Source: Nitrobacter winogradskyi Nb-255
GTDB taxonomy: Bacteria; Pseudomonadota; Alphaproteobacteria; Rhizobiales; Xanthobacteraceae
Direction of reading: 5' to 3'
Length of the DNA: 64,000 bases
NCBI RefSeq assembly: GCF_000012725.1
Contig: NC_007406.1
Coordinates: 2,818,001 to 2,882,000 of the forward strand
Shown here: piece by piece, positions 63,398 to 64,000 of the stretch
How the letters are laid out: every line of letters starts with the position of its first letter
Numbering within the stretch: the first letter of the stretch is position 1
Program-made: the position numbers and the translations under genes
Notes under the pieces: model-generated
The model's database searches: none
What the model was told of the DNA's origin: nothing
What the model saw: the letters and a program-made list of their open reading frames with translations, nothing else

Positions 63398-64000
63398 CAC
63401 TTGTCTCCTTGGCTCAACTGAACCAGAAATGCGGTCAGCCGCTGGATATCCTGATCCTTCAGGTTCGATGTCGGCATCCAGATATGCGGATCGAAACGCT
63501 GCGGATCGGCGGTATAGGCGGCGATGAAGTCCGCTTGCAGCCGCGCGCCGGCGTCGGTCAGCCGCGGCCCGGAAAGACCTCCCTCGCCTTTCTCGCCCTG
63601 ATGGCAGGCGACGCAGCCGCGAAACTTGACGAAGGCGAGCGACCCCATCCGCGCGCCTTTCATCTCCCCCTTGAAAATGCCTTCCGGGACGAGATCGGCG
63701 GGAGCCTTCAAAGCCATCAGCGCCTCGGTAGCAGCCTCGGCGTCGGCTTTCTTGAGCTTCGGGTGGGCAGCGATCTTGGACGGATCGGGCACGTCGTTCT
63801 TGTCGCCCTTCTTGACCGTCTTGAAATACGGATAGCCGGCGGGACGGATCGGCTTGGGATCCTGCAACCAGGCAACCAGCCATTCCTTCTTGAACTTGCT
63901 GCCCGCGAACCAGAGGTCGGGACCCTTGCGGGTCAGCAGTCTGTCCAGCGACGTGTCGGCAGGCTTGGCCAGCGCATGACAGCCGGAACAGCTCGGATCA
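63397..64000 (-). CDS. Diheme c-type cytochrome, 5' end outside the window
   Basis: The frame is open to the window edge; about 200 residues are visible. Two heme motifs are present, CSGCH near the edge (DPSCSGCHALAKP) and CVACH in KFRGCVACHQGEKGEG. Met ligands may lie in WMPTSNLKDQDIQRL and near the first heme. The region WFAGSKFKKEWLVAWLQDP with PAGYPYFKT is typical of diheme cytochromes of this shape. It is the first visible gene of the cytochrome-cytochrome-nirK operon; other genes may precede it. Confidence 0.88.
   Translation of the reverse strand, partial: DPSCSGCHALAKPADTSLDRLLTRKGPDLWFAGSKFKKEWLVAWLQDPKPIRPAGYPYFKTVKKGDKNDVPDPSKIAAHPKLKKADAEAATEALMALKAPADLVPEGIFKGEMKGARMGSLAFVKFRGCVACHQGEKGEGGLSGPRLTDAGARLQADFIAAYTADPQRFDPHIWMPTSNLKDQDIQRLTAFLVQLSQGDK

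Overview
This 64 kb window is GC-rich chromosomal DNA from an alphaproteobacterium of the Bradyrhizobiaceae/Nitrobacteraceae (Nitrobacter, Rhodopseudomonas, Bradyrhizobium group). Signs are a fused cytochrome b/c1 gene (fbcH), a fused trpE(G), a CcrM-type methylase, an apparently leaderless trp leader peptide, a fused transaldolase/glucose-6-phosphate isomerase, and many dispersed intergenic palindromic repeats. The small two-domain NirK beside c-type cytochromes at the right end makes Nitrobacter my best guess, but the genus is an inference. No rRNA, tRNA, CRISPR array, prophage or intact insertion sequence was seen.

Left third (1-25.6 kb): a partial TPR protein, ETF-ubiquinone oxidoreductase, a UDG-superfamily DNA glycosylase, a GT39-like membrane glycosyltransferase, rnhB, an SMR exporter, a PA0069-type radical SAM protein, moaB and a zinc peptidase. 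These are followed by ccrM, a GST, mutY, a DUF721 gene, a DsbA-like gene, smc, an Rsm22-like gene, DUF454, lemA, an M48 peptidase, apt, and trpE(G) behind a leader-peptide attenuator.

Middle (25.8-45 kb): a PEBP-like protein and the bc1 complex (Rieske plus fused cyt b/c1). A tRNA-modification group (trmL, queE, queD) and hemF follow. A minus-strand chain DUF1285 > NUDIX > DUF6111 > cca has 4-base overlaps at each junction. A moxR > DUF58 > DUF4159/BatA-like > membrane-protein operon runs the other way. A probable zinc-uptake operon, DUF2946 plus a His/Asp-rich TonB-dependent receptor, lies behind a Zur-like operator.

Right third (45-64 kb): GNAT, NUDIX and metallophosphoesterase genes, a DUF486 membrane protein and a decayed propeller-like pseudogene. 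Next come gpx-DUF3297 and DUF6894, then a sugar-phosphate block (tal-pgi, gnd, zwf, pgl, gntK, with GH15 convergent). A PAS-GGDEF-EAL protein follows, and last a minus-strand operon of diheme cytochrome c, monoheme cytochrome c and nirK that runs off the right edge.

The most unusual feature is the mosaic repeat family. About fourteen copies lie in the window. One is inserted in frame inside a glycosyltransferase gene. Several copies carry the stop codons of neighbouring genes at their ends; one fills the space between the stops of gntK and GH15 exactly. Two copies contain the same nested palindrome at the same internal position. A different 45-bp tandem unit sits in frame inside mutY, and an in-frame insert splits the cysteine cluster of the Rsm22-like protein.
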